DNA of 64,000 nucleotides, taken from Streptomyces polyasparticus (lineage in GTDB: Bacteria > Actinomycetota > Actinomycetes > Streptomycetales > Streptomycetaceae). Position numbers and translations under genes: made by a program. The DNA is taken from positions 415,993 to 479,992 of the forward strand of contig NZ_JACTVJ010000001.1 in assembly GCF_014493765.1 (NCBI RefSeq), written 5' to 3'. Below, in pieces: positions 23,410-31,934 of this stretch (its first letter is position 1; every line of letters starts with the position of its first letter). A model generated the notes under the pieces. The model was not told the origin of the DNA. It was given only the letters and a program-made list of their open reading frames with translations, and searched no databases.

Positions 23410-24960
23410 CTAGTTGATCTTGAAGTGTTCCAACACGGAGCCGTCGTAGGCGCCCGCGTTCTCTTTGCCCTTCACGAGAACGTATTGCACCTTCCCGTCC
23501 TCCAGAGCATCCATCAGCGCATCCGCCAACTCTCTGTCGCGCCCTCCGCGCTTCCACATCTGATCAATGATTGTGTCGAGATATGGCCTGGTCCCCTGCT
23601 TCACCATCATGTTCGCTGCCGGACCCGAGCCCAGACGCGGCGGATTGAGGCCGGCCTTCGGGCCCTTTGCCTCGACCACGAGATATCGGCCATCTCCGAG
23701 GTCGTACAGGTCGTCGAGCATGTTAGCGCCGTTCGGCGTCTTCGGGAGGACGATCCTCTGGGCCTCCGGAAAGAGCTGCTTTACGGCGTGATGCCTGGCC
23801 GCGAGCTCGCCGAGTCTTTCGGAATGCTTGCTGTTGTTCGGTGTATCGCCGAGCTGCTCCTGATACGAATGCCTGGCGGCGTCAAGGTCCATCTGGGCGT
23901 CGATTGAGGGATTCTCCTTGAACGCTCTCTCTGCGTTCATGAGATCCACGCTGACCCGGCTGTTCTTTGCCGCCTCATCAAGGATGGGCCGGCGAGTGGG
24001 GTCCACGGTTTCGGGACCCAGCGGCGTGCGGCTGTGTCGGATCTCGGAAGGGCCCTGCGGCAGGTCGAACTTGGCGACAAGCTTTCCGTCCGGGCCCGTC
24101 TTCAGGATGGGCAGTTGAGCACCATCGACAACCCTGCTTTCCTGCCTCCGGAACGGCTCCCCGTCCCGCATGCCGTAGTGCTCCTTGAACCAGTCCGGAT
24201 CTTCATTTGCCTTCCGGACATGCTCATCCTGGATGGCCTTGCGCTCGGCGGCCGTGAGCTCGCCATCGGCTGCAGTGTTGCCATCTCGCGACTCGGGTCC
24301 GTCGCCTGAGCGTGACGGGGGCGCACCTCCATCGCCGGCACCGCGTGCTGGATCACTTCCGCCCCTGGAGGGCCCGAGGTCGTCGAGGATCCCACCACTC
24401 GGGGGCAGAGGGCCGCGGCCCCTGGGAGGCAGGTCGCCGGAGCTGCCGCGACCAGTGCCGTCCGCCGCACTTGACCCCGTGCCGCGGGTTCCGCCCCCAG
24501 CAGTGTTGTCGGCGGCCCCTGACCCACTACCGCGGCCACCGCCGGTGTTGTCGAGGTCCATGCGGGCACCCGTGGTCCCGCCGTCCGTACGGCCTCCGAG
24601 GGAGGCCGCTGCGTCTGCGCGTGCTCCTGCTCCGACGAGGACTGGCTGCTCGGCATCGGCTCGTACGGGCGGTGGGGTCTCGGTGCGGCCTGCGGGGGTG
24701 TCGACGATGTCGGTCGGGGCGTGCTCCGGGCGCTGGATGACGTTGAGACGGTCGTCAATGATGGCGCCGTCCGCGCGCATATATGCCTGGCGGCCGTCGT
24801 CGAGCCGGCCCAGCGGGATGGCGTTCTCCGGGAGCACCGGGACGTCGTCGGGGACCTTGATGCGGCCGTCGGGTAGAGCGGTCGCCCCCTCGGGAACCCG
24901 ACTGCCGTTGGGGAGATAGAGATCTCCGTTATCCAGCAGGGTGTAGCCCTCAGGTGGGGT
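23410..24960 (-). pseudogene. Polymorphic toxin, C-terminal part, interrupted by an IS
   Basis: The frame is open from the IS border to the stop, about 516 codons. The upstream part has repeats of the DNGDLYLPNGSRVPEGATAL and LPENAIPLGRLDDGRQAY kind, seen in large secreted actinobacterial toxins, then a Gly/Pro/Ser-rich linker. The last about 170 residues form the toxin module, with DGRYLVVEAKGP and KQGTRPYLDTIIDQM, resembling a restriction-endonuclease-like ExK core; nuclease activity is inference. The N-terminal secretion domain and start codon are missing because the IS3-family element lies at 24960. Imm49 follows directly. Confidence 0.7.
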
Positions 24961-25023
24961 TTGCCCCCGTTTGTGGACATCTCTTGAAGATCGGATCGTG
25001 GGGTCCGAGGACGAGGTGTCCGG

Positions 25024-25314
25024 GTGGCTGCACGGCGGTACTCGGAAGAGTTCAAGCAGGACGCGGTCGCGTTGGTGGGATCCACCGGTCGGTCCATCAA
25101 CTCGGTGGCCCGGGAGCTCGGGGTCAACACCGAGTCACTGCGCCAGTGGGTCCGGGCCGCCAAGGGCCCTGCCGTGGGTGCGGGCGGTGAGGCGATGACG
25201 CCGGCCGAGCGCGAGGAGCTGAAGCGGCTGCGCAAGCAGGTCCGCGAACTGGAGCTGGAGAAGGAAATCCTTCGCAAGGCAGCCCAGTATTTTGCGAAAG
25301 AGATGAATCGATGA
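25024..25314 (+). CDS. IS3-family OrfA (helix-turn-helix)
   Basis: A 96-residue protein with [15 protein letters not shown], then the helix-turn-helix [20 protein letters not shown], and a C-terminal leucine-zipper-like helix [18 protein letters not shown]. It binds the IS ends and, by ribosomal frameshifting or overlap, joins OrfB. Its TGA overlaps the orfB ATG (ATGA). Confidence 0.9.
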   Translation: MAARRYSEEFKQDAVALVGSTGRSINSVARELGVNTESLRQWVRAAKGPAVGAGGEAMTPAEREELKRLRKQVRELELEKEILRKAAQYFAKEMNR

Positions 25315-26206
25315 CCAGCCGCTGGCGGTTCATCTCTGCGCACCATCTGGAGTACGGGATACAGCGGCTGTGCAGAATTCTCCGGGTCTCCCGCTCGGGC
25401 TTCTACCGATGGCGTCTGGCCGGACCGGCCCGCCAGGCCCGAGCCGACGCGGAAGCGGCGCTGACCGAACAGATCCGGAGCATCCACAGCGAGGCGAAGG
25501 GCGCCTACGGCGTGCCGCGCATTACCCGGGAGCTGCGAGAGGGCGGCGAGGTCGTCAATCACAAGCGGGTGGCGCGGCTGATGCGCGCTTCCGGAATCTC
25601 CGGGCGTCATCTGCGCAAGGGAAAGCGGACCACGATCCCCGACGCGCGGGCCCCGAAGGCCCCGGACCTTTGGAGCGTGACTTCTCTGCGCCCCGGCCGA
25701 ATGTGCGCTGGTGCGGCGACATCACCTATCTGCCCGTGGGCAAGGACTGGATGTATCTGGCCACCGTCATAGATATTCACGCGCGCCGGGTGGTGGGCTG
25801 GTCCATGGCCGACCACATGCGCTCCGACCTCGTCGTCGACGCGCTCGAAGCAGCCGTGGCCACCCGGGGCGGATCGGTCGACGGCGTCGTATTTCATTCG
25901 GACCGCGGGACCCAATACACCTCCGCCGCCTTCGCGTCCGCCTGCCGAAAGCACGGGATCCGCCGCTCGATGGGACGAGTCGGATCGAGTTACGACAACG
26001 CCCTGGCGGAATCCTTCTTCGCCAGCATCAAGCGTGAACTGCTCTACGGAGAACGGTGGTTGAGCAATACCGATGCCCGCATGGCCGTGTTCACCTGGCT
26101 GGCCTGGCACAACAACCGGCGCCGCCATTCCGCACTCGGTCACATCAGCCCGGTCGAATTCGAACGACGCTCGATCAACTCAGGTAGCCTGAACTTGGCT
26201 GCATAG
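25311..26206 (+). pseudogene. IS3-family OrfB transposase with frameshift
   Basis: The DDE (rve) transposase is split by one missing base near 25670. The first frame gives IQRLCRILRVSRSGFYRW through APKAPDL. The second resumes with ERDFSAPRPNVRWCGDITYL, where the expected bridge would be DLVERDF. Catalytic residues are present in the second frame: Asp in WCGDITYLP, Asp in HSDRGTQY and Glu in ALAESFF. Unless the base is a sequencing error, the element cannot move by itself. Confidence 0.85.
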
Positions 26207-26299
26207 ATCGCAGATGTCCACATAACGGGGCGAAGCCCATGCGGAGCATCGCCCGTGGCTAGCGCCCTGGCTGCCAACGGGTATGCCTCATAACGCTCT

Positions 26300-26790
26300 C
26301 TCAGGCTATGACCTTGGCCAGAGCCGCAGCCAAGTTCGCCGTCCAATCAACGACCGCACCCGTCCAGCGTGTGCGGTCGTGTTGAAGTGTTGGGGCAGGT
26401 CAGGAGGGTGGCTCTGAGTGTGAGCTCGCCTCTGCGTATGACGCGGACTGCCGCCTGCCAGTCCACTGCGTACCTCGGCCTCGGTCAGTGGCCGGATGAA
26501 CGGGCCGTCCTCGGGGCTCGTGGCTTCGGTCACGAAAGGGAAGTCCAGAACTGAAGCGGGGCCGCCTGTGCAGATGTACTCGTGCCACTGTGGAGCCTGC
26601 CAGAGATCCTCGACGGACCGGTCCTCGAAGCCGTAGTCGCCGAACTCGTAGGCCCCTGCGCGAGTTCCTCATTCTGGAGCTTCCGGAACGCTGCTGCCAC
26701 GTCCTGCTCGCGAGGCCGCAGTCGACGGGAGGGCAAGCGGCCGGGCTTCCTGCCAGGGGCGTAGTAGTAGGGGCGTCGTAGGTCGAGGAG
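26300..26790 (-). pseudogene. Unknown coding remnant with a one-base frameshift
   Basis: On the minus strand a protein-like sequence can be followed from about 26790: QLLDLRRPYYYAPGRK, then QDVAAAFRKLQNEELAQG. It continues in the next frame after about 26653 as AYEFGDYGFEDRSVEDLW, WHEYICTGGPASVLDFPFV and EDGPFIRPLTEAEV. The acidic, aromatic composition is unlike shadow translation. One base appears missing in the run GGGG at 26653. I cannot name the family. A 10-bp stem-loop (26350-26359 / 26371-26380) lies near its end. Confidence 0.35.
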
Positions 26791-26832
26791 TTGGCGATTT
26801 CCCGTGTTCGTACGTGAAGGCTCGTCAGTCCG

Positions 26833-26886
26833 GCAGGGGCAGGATCCCCGGGTGTCACCTGCAGGGGCAGGATCACCAGGGTGTCA
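26833..26886. repeat. Two 25-26 bp direct repeats before an unknown gene
   Basis: GCAGGGGCAGGATC...GGGTGTCA occurs at 26833-26857 and 26861-26886, 23 bases before the ATG of the next gene. The 28-base spacing would put them almost on the same helix face; they could be an operator. Confidence 0.7.
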
Positions 26887-26909
26887 GTGCCGTGCGCTTG
26901 GATGGGCGG

Positions 26910-27575
26910 ATGACCATCGAAGACGTCGCTCGGCAGTTGCCCGAGACAGCCGTGCTCCGTGAGCACTGCCGATCCCTTGCCATGCTGGACGCAGCCCTGA
27001 GCCCGGAGTGGGAATGGCGATATCACTCGTTCGACCACAGGTGGTCCGAGACCGAGGTCATGGCTTCGATGCGCAACGGCTCGGGGGATGAGTACGCGAT
27101 CGTCTTCTCGCCTGCCGGCGCATACGTTCGCGGGTTCGCCCATGAGTCGCCTATGAGCCCTTACGTGGAAGACGGGCCTTGGTCTGGCGTTCTGGACGAA
27201 GTTCCCGACGTCTTCCGGTCGTGTGTCGAGGAGCCCGCGTTCTGCGACGAGCAGGGGGTGCCGGTCGTCACGGCGTGCACCTGGCGCCAGGCGGGTGCCG
27301 ATCGGTGGGCGACGGGAACGATCGACTTTCCTGAGGAGCCGAGGGAGGACCCGGATGGTGCCCAGTATCTGTTCCGGCTCCTCACGGACCGATCGCCGGA
27401 AGCGTTCCAGCGGTGGGCCCAGGACTACTACGAGGTGGAGATAGGGCTGGACGCTGTGCGTCACATCTTGGGCTCTCGTCCGCTGACGGAGTCAGTGGTC
27501 AATGCCCTGAACCCGGAGATCACCCTGGCCGAACTCGCGGATGACATTGCGGAGATCGGCTATCCGAGCGGGTGA
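26910..27575 (+). CDS. Hypothetical protein, possible immunity-type protein
   Basis: A 221-residue acidic, Trp-rich soluble protein: MTIEDVARQLP, EWEWRYHSFDHRWSETEVMA, DEYAIVFSPAGAYVRGFAHE. Size, acidity and position next to a toxin/immunity remnant suggest an immunity or orphan antitoxin-type protein, but I do not recognise a family. ATG 26910 is used because coding-like sequence begins there; no strong ribosome site is visible. Confidence 0.6.
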   Translation: MTIEDVARQLPETAVLREHCRSLAMLDAALSPEWEWRYHSFDHRWSETEVMASMRNGSGDEYAIVFSPAGAYVRGFAHESPMSPYVEDGPWSGVLDEVPDVFRSCVEEPAFCDEQGVPVVTACTWRQAGADRWATGTIDFPEEPREDPDGAQYLFRLLTDRSPEAFQRWAQDYYEVEIGLDAVRHILGSRPLTESVVNALNPEITLAELADDIAEIGYPSG

Positions 27576-27664
27576 GGCGCGGGCGAACGAACGGGGTGGC
27601 TCATGGGATGGCTCTCGGGGTGCTGAGCGCCTGAACCTCTCAACACCCCTGCACCACCAGCCCG

Positions 27665-28183
27665 TTACGTTCCCGATGGTGTCGCCGGCTGTTCCAGGTC
27701 GCCCTTGAGTTTGCGTTGGGCTCGCAGGATGAGGCTGTCGCGGGCGGCGCGGTGGGCGTTGATGAGGTCGATCAGGTGCGAGTTCTCGAGGTGCTCGCCG
27801 CCGCGGGCCTCGTCGCACAGCGGCAGGAGGGAGCGGCGCATCTCGCGTGCGGCCACGCGCAGGGGGTCCGTTCGGTCGCCCGTGAGGAGGCTGATGAGTT
27901 GGGACTGCTCGTGCAGGGACTCGTATGTCTCCAGTGCCGCGGTCGCCATCGCGTCCAGGTCCGCCGTGCTCGCGCCCGCGTCGCGTGCTCGGCGCCAGCG
28001 CAGCAGGCCTCTCAGCGTACGGTCGGCAGTCGACAGGTAGTCCACCCGTCCGGTCAGCAGTGCCTCGTCCCAGCGGACGGCCAACTCCCTGCGGTGCATG
28101 GCGTGTTCGCGCCACGCCTGCAGCAGTGCGCCGACTGCGGCTCCGATCACTGTCGAGATGGTCCCCACCCACAGCACGTCCAC
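27665..28183 (-). CDS. Hypothetical membrane-anchored protein
   Basis: A protein of about 172 residues with one N-terminal membrane helix (VGTISTVIGAAVGALLQAW) followed by a helical, Arg-rich cytoplasmic part. GTG 28183 and GTG 28177 are candidate starts; GGGAG lies five bases before the second. Similar phage- or element-associated membrane proteins exist in Streptomyces, but function is unknown. It follows the CGNR regulator on the same strand. Confidence 0.55.
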   Translation of the reverse strand: MDVLWVGTISTVIGAAVGALLQAWREHAMHRRELAVRWDEALLTGRVDYLSTADRTLRGLLRWRRARDAGASTADLDAMATAALETYESLHEQSQLISLLTGDRTDPLRVAAREMRRSLLPLCDEARGGEHLENSHLIDLINAHRAARDSLILRAQRKLKGDLEQPATPSGT

Positions 28184-28220
28184 TCCCGGAGGGTACTGGG
28201 CGGCAGCCCCCAGGTGTCGG

Positions 28221-28796
28221 CTACTCCGCCGCCCCCGGACCAGCCGCCCCCACCCCCGCCCGCGCCCGAGCCGCATAAGCGCGCGACTTGTTGCGGTTGC
28301 CGCAGATCTTCATCGAGCACCAGCGGCGGCTGCGGTTCTTCGAGGTGTCCCAGAAGACCCACGCACACGCGTGCTCCGCGCACCGCTTGAGCCGTATCGC
28401 GTCGCCCGTCGTCGTCAACTCGGTCCAGGCGATCGCCAGTTGGGCGATCGGGTGGCGGTCGGGCGGGAGGCCGGGGGCGGCGGTCAGTGATCCGTTCGCG
28501 GTGACGAGTACGGGGTGGTCGGCCAGCACCCGGTCGGCCGCCGCCAGGAGGCCGGGGTCCGGGGTGTCGCCGACGTGGGCGCCGAGCTGTTCGCGGATGC
28601 CGGCGCGCAGGGCCAGATACGAGGCGTGCGTGCCGGCCGGTACGGCGGCGCGCGAGGTGCGCAGTCCGCGGCTGTGCAGCCAGGTGGCGAGGGCGGCGGG
28701 GGTGGCGATCTCGTCGCTCGCCTCCTCCACGTCGACCGTGTTGGCGAACGCCTCCACCAGCGCGGCCGCGGTCGGCTGTTCGAGCATCTGCTCCAC
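28221..28796 (-). CDS. CGNR zinc-finger regulator
   Basis: A 191-residue protein with an N-terminal ABATE-type ligand domain and a C-terminal CGNR zinc finger: CAEHACAWVFWDTSKNRSRR, then WCSMKICGNRNK, containing the four metal Cys. Such proteins are stress- or drug-responsive transcription factors. GTG 28796 is annotated; ATG 28787, better spaced behind AAGGTGGAG, is possible. It is divergent from an MFS exporter, its probable target. Confidence 0.85.
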   Translation of the reverse strand: MEQMLEQPTAAALVEAFANTVDVEEASDEIATPAALATWLHSRGLRTSRAAVPAGTHASYLALRAGIREQLGAHVGDTPDPGLLAAADRVLADHPVLVTANGSLTAAPGLPPDRHPIAQLAIAWTELTTTGDAIRLKRCAEHACAWVFWDTSKNRSRRWCSMKICGNRNKSRAYAARARAGVGAAGPGAAE

Positions 28797-28826
28797 CTTT
28801 CGACGTTCCCCCGCTCTACGCCCATC

Positions 28827-28849
28827 TTACCGGCTATCCGTTTTACCGG
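28827..28849. promoter_or_regulatory. TTACCGG direct repeat in a divergent promoter region
   Basis: TTACCGG occurs at 28827-28833 and 28843-28849, 16 bases apart, just upstream of the CGNR gene. It is a candidate binding site for that regulator; there is no direct proof. Confidence 0.3.
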
Positions 28850-29043
28850 TTGCAGAGCCGCAAGGGTTCTGTCAGGCTTGCATCACCACCAAACGCGATA
28901 GACGGTTAGTGGGATCGCGGCCACAGCGGCCAAGCCGGCCACAGCGACCAGGGCGACCAAGCCGGCCACAAAGACCAAGGCGGCCAAGCCGACCGCAAAG
29001 AACAAGCCGGCCAAGCGGACACCAAGAGTCAGGGGGACGGGGA

Positions 29044-30450
29044 ATGACGACCGAGGCGCTCGAACAGCAGCACCCGATCGACTCAGCGGCCGAGCGGTCC
29101 AGCGAGCCCGGCAACCCCAGGGACCCGCGGAACCCCAGCAACTCCGGCACCCCGAGCACCCTCAGCAAGCCCCACCAGCCCCACCAGCCCCACCAGCCCA
29201 ACGAGCCCAACGGGCCCAACGAGCCCAACGGGCCCAACGGGCCCACCCAACAAGCAACCCACCGCAACATCGCCGTACTCGTCGGCTTCACCGCCGCCAC
29301 CAACCTCGCCGACGGCGTCATGAAGATGGCCCTGCCGCTGCTCGCCGCCCAGCTCACCCAGTCGCCCGTGCAGGTCACGGCGGTCTCGCTGACGCTCACC
29401 GCGCCCTGGCTGCTCATCGCCCTGCATGTGGGCGTCCTCGTCGACCGCTTCGACCGCCGCCGGCTGCTGTGGGCGGCGAATGCCATGCGGCTCGCCGCCA
29501 TGGGCTGGCTCACGGTCGCGGCCGCCACCGACGGCCTCGCGCTTGCCGCGCTCTTCGCCGCCGGCGCGGTGCTCGGCGTGGCCGACGTCATCGCCGGTAC
29601 GGCCGGCTCCGCCATCGTTCCGGCCGCCGTCGGCCCCGAAGGGCGCGAGCGGGCCAACGCCTGGGTCTCCGGCGCCGAGACCGTGTGCCAGGAGTTCGCG
29701 GGCCCCTTCGTCGGCGGACTGCTCTTCGCGGCCGGCGCCGGTCTGGCCCTCGGGGCGACCTGGATCGCGTACGCCGCGTCCGCTCTCGTCCTGCTCCTGC
29801 TCGCCGGACGTTTCCGGGCCGAGCGCGACATCACCGCCGCCCCCACCTCCGTCAACGCGCAGATCGCGGAGGGCGTTCGTTACCTGTGGCGCCACCGCCT
29901 CATGCGGACGCTCGCGCTCATCCTGACCGTGCTCTGCGGTGTCTGGGGCGGCTGGCTCGCGCTGATCCCGCTCTACGCGAGGACCGAGATGGGGCTGACG
30001 TCCAGTCAGTACGGCGTCGTGCTCAGCGCGCTTGGCGTCGGCGGACTCGTCGGCGCGCTCGCCGTCACCACCGTCAACCGGCTGCTCGGCGTGCGCTGGG
30101 CGATGTTCGCCGATCTCGTCGGCACCGCGGCGATGGCGGCCCTGCCGGCCCTCACCACGCAGGTGTGGGCCGTGGCGGCCGGGGCGTTCCTCGGCGGTAT
30201 GGGCGGGACGCTGTGGACGGTCAACTCCCGCACCATCACCCACCGTCTGGTGCCGGACGAGATGCTCGGCCGGTTCGGCGCGGCATCCCGCCTCTTCACC
30301 TGGGGTGCGATGCCGCTCGGCGCGGCACTGATGGGCCTCATCGGTGAACTGGCGGGCCTGCGCGCGGCGTTCGCGGTCTTCGCCCTCGCCACGGCCCTGA
30401 CGGTCGTGCCGTTCCTGCGCACGGTGACGCCGGCGCGGCTGAAGGCCTGA
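29044..30450 (+). CDS. MFS exporter with low-complexity N-terminal extension
   Basis: A 468-residue transporter of the drug-exporter MFS type (MFS_3/enterobactin-exporter-like). The transmembrane part begins at about residue 80 (NIAVLVGFTAATNLADGVMK). The loop HVGVLVDRFDRRRLL matches the conserved MFS loop 2-3 motif, and about 11-12 helices follow. The first about 75 residues are low-complexity, with HQP and NEPNGP triplet repeats. The 150 bases before ATG 29044 also hold related degenerate GGCCAAGCCGGCCACA repeats. The exporter is divergent from the CGNR regulator. Confidence 0.85.
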   Translation: MTTEALEQQHPIDSAAERSSEPGNPRDPRNPSNSGTPSTLSKPHQPHQPHQPNEPNGPNEPNGPNGPTQQATHRNIAVLVGFTAATNLADGVMKMALPLLAAQLTQSPVQVTAVSLTLTAPWLLIALHVGVLVDRFDRRRLLWAANAMRLAAMGWLTVAAATDGLALAALFAAGAVLGVADVIAGTAGSAIVPAAVGPEGRERANAWVSGAETVCQEFAGPFVGGLLFAAGAGLALGATWIAYAASALVLLLLAGRFRAERDITAAPTSVNAQIAEGVRYLWRHRLMRTLALILTVLCGVWGGWLALIPLYARTEMGLTSSQYGVVLSALGVGGLVGALAVTTVNRLLGVRWAMFADLVGTAAMAALPALTTQVWAVAAGAFLGGMGGTLWTVNSRTITHRLVPDEMLGRFGAASRLFTWGAMPLGAALMGLIGELAGLRAAFAVFALATALTVVPFLRTVTPARLKA

Positions 30451-30500
30451 GCGACGCAGCGGCTCAACGCGTCTGTCAGGTACGTGGGTACCGTGTGCGC

Positions 30501-30806
30501 ATGTCGATATCCGTAGGCCTCGAGCTCGACGTATCCGGCCTGCAGCCGGGCGATGAGACCGCGCGTACCGCTGTGGCGCTGACCGAGTTCTTCGCCCTCA
30601 ACGACCTCGATCGCGATGTCGTGGTGGGCCAGGACGAGGGGAAGGGAGAGGTCTCCGCATGGACCGAGTACCCCGTGATCGTGACGCGCTTCGGCGCCTG
30701 GTCCGACAGGATCGAGCAGGGGGCCCAGGAAGCCGTCAGCGCGGTCGTGCCCACTGCCCGCGTCAGCCTCCGCTGGCGCTTCGAGGACGACGACGAGGAC
30801 TTCTGA
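30501..30806 (+). CDS. Hypothetical 101-residue acidic protein
   Basis: A small soluble protein from MSISVGLELDVSG to RWRFEDDDEDF, with a strongly acidic end. The ATG at 30501 is used; GTG 30495 is six bases upstream and in frame. I do not recognise the family. It follows the exporter by 50 bases but with its own upstream palindrome GGTAC-GTG-GGTACC. Confidence 0.6.
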   Translation: MSISVGLELDVSGLQPGDETARTAVALTEFFALNDLDRDVVVGQDEGKGEVSAWTEYPVIVTRFGAWSDRIEQGAQEAVSAVVPTARVSLRWRFEDDDEDF

Positions 30807-30861
30807 GGTCCGCCACGGTTTCTGGGACCCCGACCCGGGCTGCCCCGGGCCGCCCACTCCC

Positions 30862-31680
30862 TCAGTGCACATCCACCACGAACGGATGCCCCGCATCCGC
30901 CGGGCACGTGAAGACGCGCAGGTCGCCGAAGCGCCCCACGACCACCGCCGTCGTCAGATCGTCGCTGGCCGCCGTGAACAGGAGCGTGAGCGTGGTGCCG
31001 CACTCCGTGCACGCGAAGTCCATCGGGGCCGTGAGGTGCCGCGTCGGCCATCCGCCCAGCTTCCAGCCGGCGACCCGGGTGATCACATCGCCCTTGCCGT
31101 GACCGGTCGCCTCCACCAACTCCTCCAGTTTCGGCTGGAGTTCGGCCGGGAGTACCTCCCGGAACGGGAAGTCCATGATCGGCTGTCCCGCCCGAAGGGC
31201 GCAGGGCTCCGGCAGGAACCCGTACTCCTCATGCCGTACGGGGACCGCGGGCTCCACCACACGCGCGTCGGTCAGCTCGTCCAGGCGCCGCCGGCGCAGG
31301 GTGACGACCGGGCTGCCGTCGGCCTGGTCCTCCGGCGGGTCCCGGTGGGCGTTCGGGCACCACAGGACCTGGAGCAGCTCGGCGCCGTCGGACCACCACG
31401 GGCCCGGTGCGTCCTTCGCGAAGATCTGGGCCACCGGCACCATCGCCACCGGCGGCAGTCCCGAGGGCTCCAGTTCGTCGGGGATCGTGCACACGGGCCA
31501 CGGCTCGTCCGCCGGCCACAGCATGGGCCCGCCGACCGAGCTGTCCCTGGGCCCGGGATTCCCCCGCCGGGGCTCGAGGACCGTGGCCTCGCGTGCGTAC
31601 GGGGCGAGCTCCGGGACCGAGGCGAGGATGGCCTCGGCGGAGGGACGGACGGGTTCCGAGGGGGCGAAGGGTGCGGACAT
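30862..31680 (-). CDS. DUF1963 (YwqG-like) protein
   Basis: A 272-residue soluble protein of the DUF1963/YwqG type. The characteristic GNPGPRDSSVGGPMLWPADE near the N-terminus and Trp/Pro-rich segments are visible. A zinc-ribbon-like CTEC...CPADAGH pair lies at the C-terminus, suggesting a structural metal. The ATG has AAAGG six bases upstream. Function is unknown. Confidence 0.7.
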   Translation of the reverse strand: MSAPFAPSEPVRPSAEAILASVPELAPYAREATVLEPRRGNPGPRDSSVGGPMLWPADEPWPVCTIPDELEPSGLPPVAMVPVAQIFAKDAPGPWWSDGAELLQVLWCPNAHRDPPEDQADGSPVVTLRRRRLDELTDARVVEPAVPVRHEEYGFLPEPCALRAGQPIMDFPFREVLPAELQPKLEELVEATGHGKGDVITRVAGWKLGGWPTRHLTAPMDFACTECGTTLTLLFTAASDDLTTAVVVGRFGDLRVFTCPADAGHPFVVDVH

Positions 31681-31934
31681 GCGAGGCCTTTGCTGGGATA
31701 CGGAGGGTGATCGGGCGGACCGACACGGAGGGCGGCAGCACGCGCTCCGTTCGACGCGCCGACGACTTCCCTCTGCCCAGCGCACAGACGGCCTCCGCCG
31801 TCACGCCCAGCCCCGAGTGCCGCACCCGCCCACCGGACCCGACCGCCCGGCCACCGGACCCGACCACCCCGCCCCCTGTCCGCCAGACGAAACCGACTCG
31901 CCTACCCACCCCCCACCTCCCCTACGCTTGTCCC

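Larger units (their letters stand above)
24965..26230 (+). mobile_element. IS3-family insertion sequence, frameshifted transposase
   Basis: The ends are inverted repeats: CCCCGTTTGTGGACATCT at 24965-24982 and AGATGTCCACATAACGGGG at 26212-26230. Inside are orfA and orfB, overlapping as ATGA. The length of about 1.27 kb fits the family. No clear target duplication is visible at the borders. It sits in the toxin gene. Confidence 0.88.

Noticed and set aside
26350-26380. Stem-loop ACGACCGCAC/GTGCGGTCGT as an attachment site
   Set aside because: It has no match to the tRNA junction and fits an ordinary terminator equally well.
26231-28220. A second att site repeating the 3' end of tRNA-Arg
   Set aside because: I searched by eye for the T-arm and acceptor sequence on both strands and found no copy.
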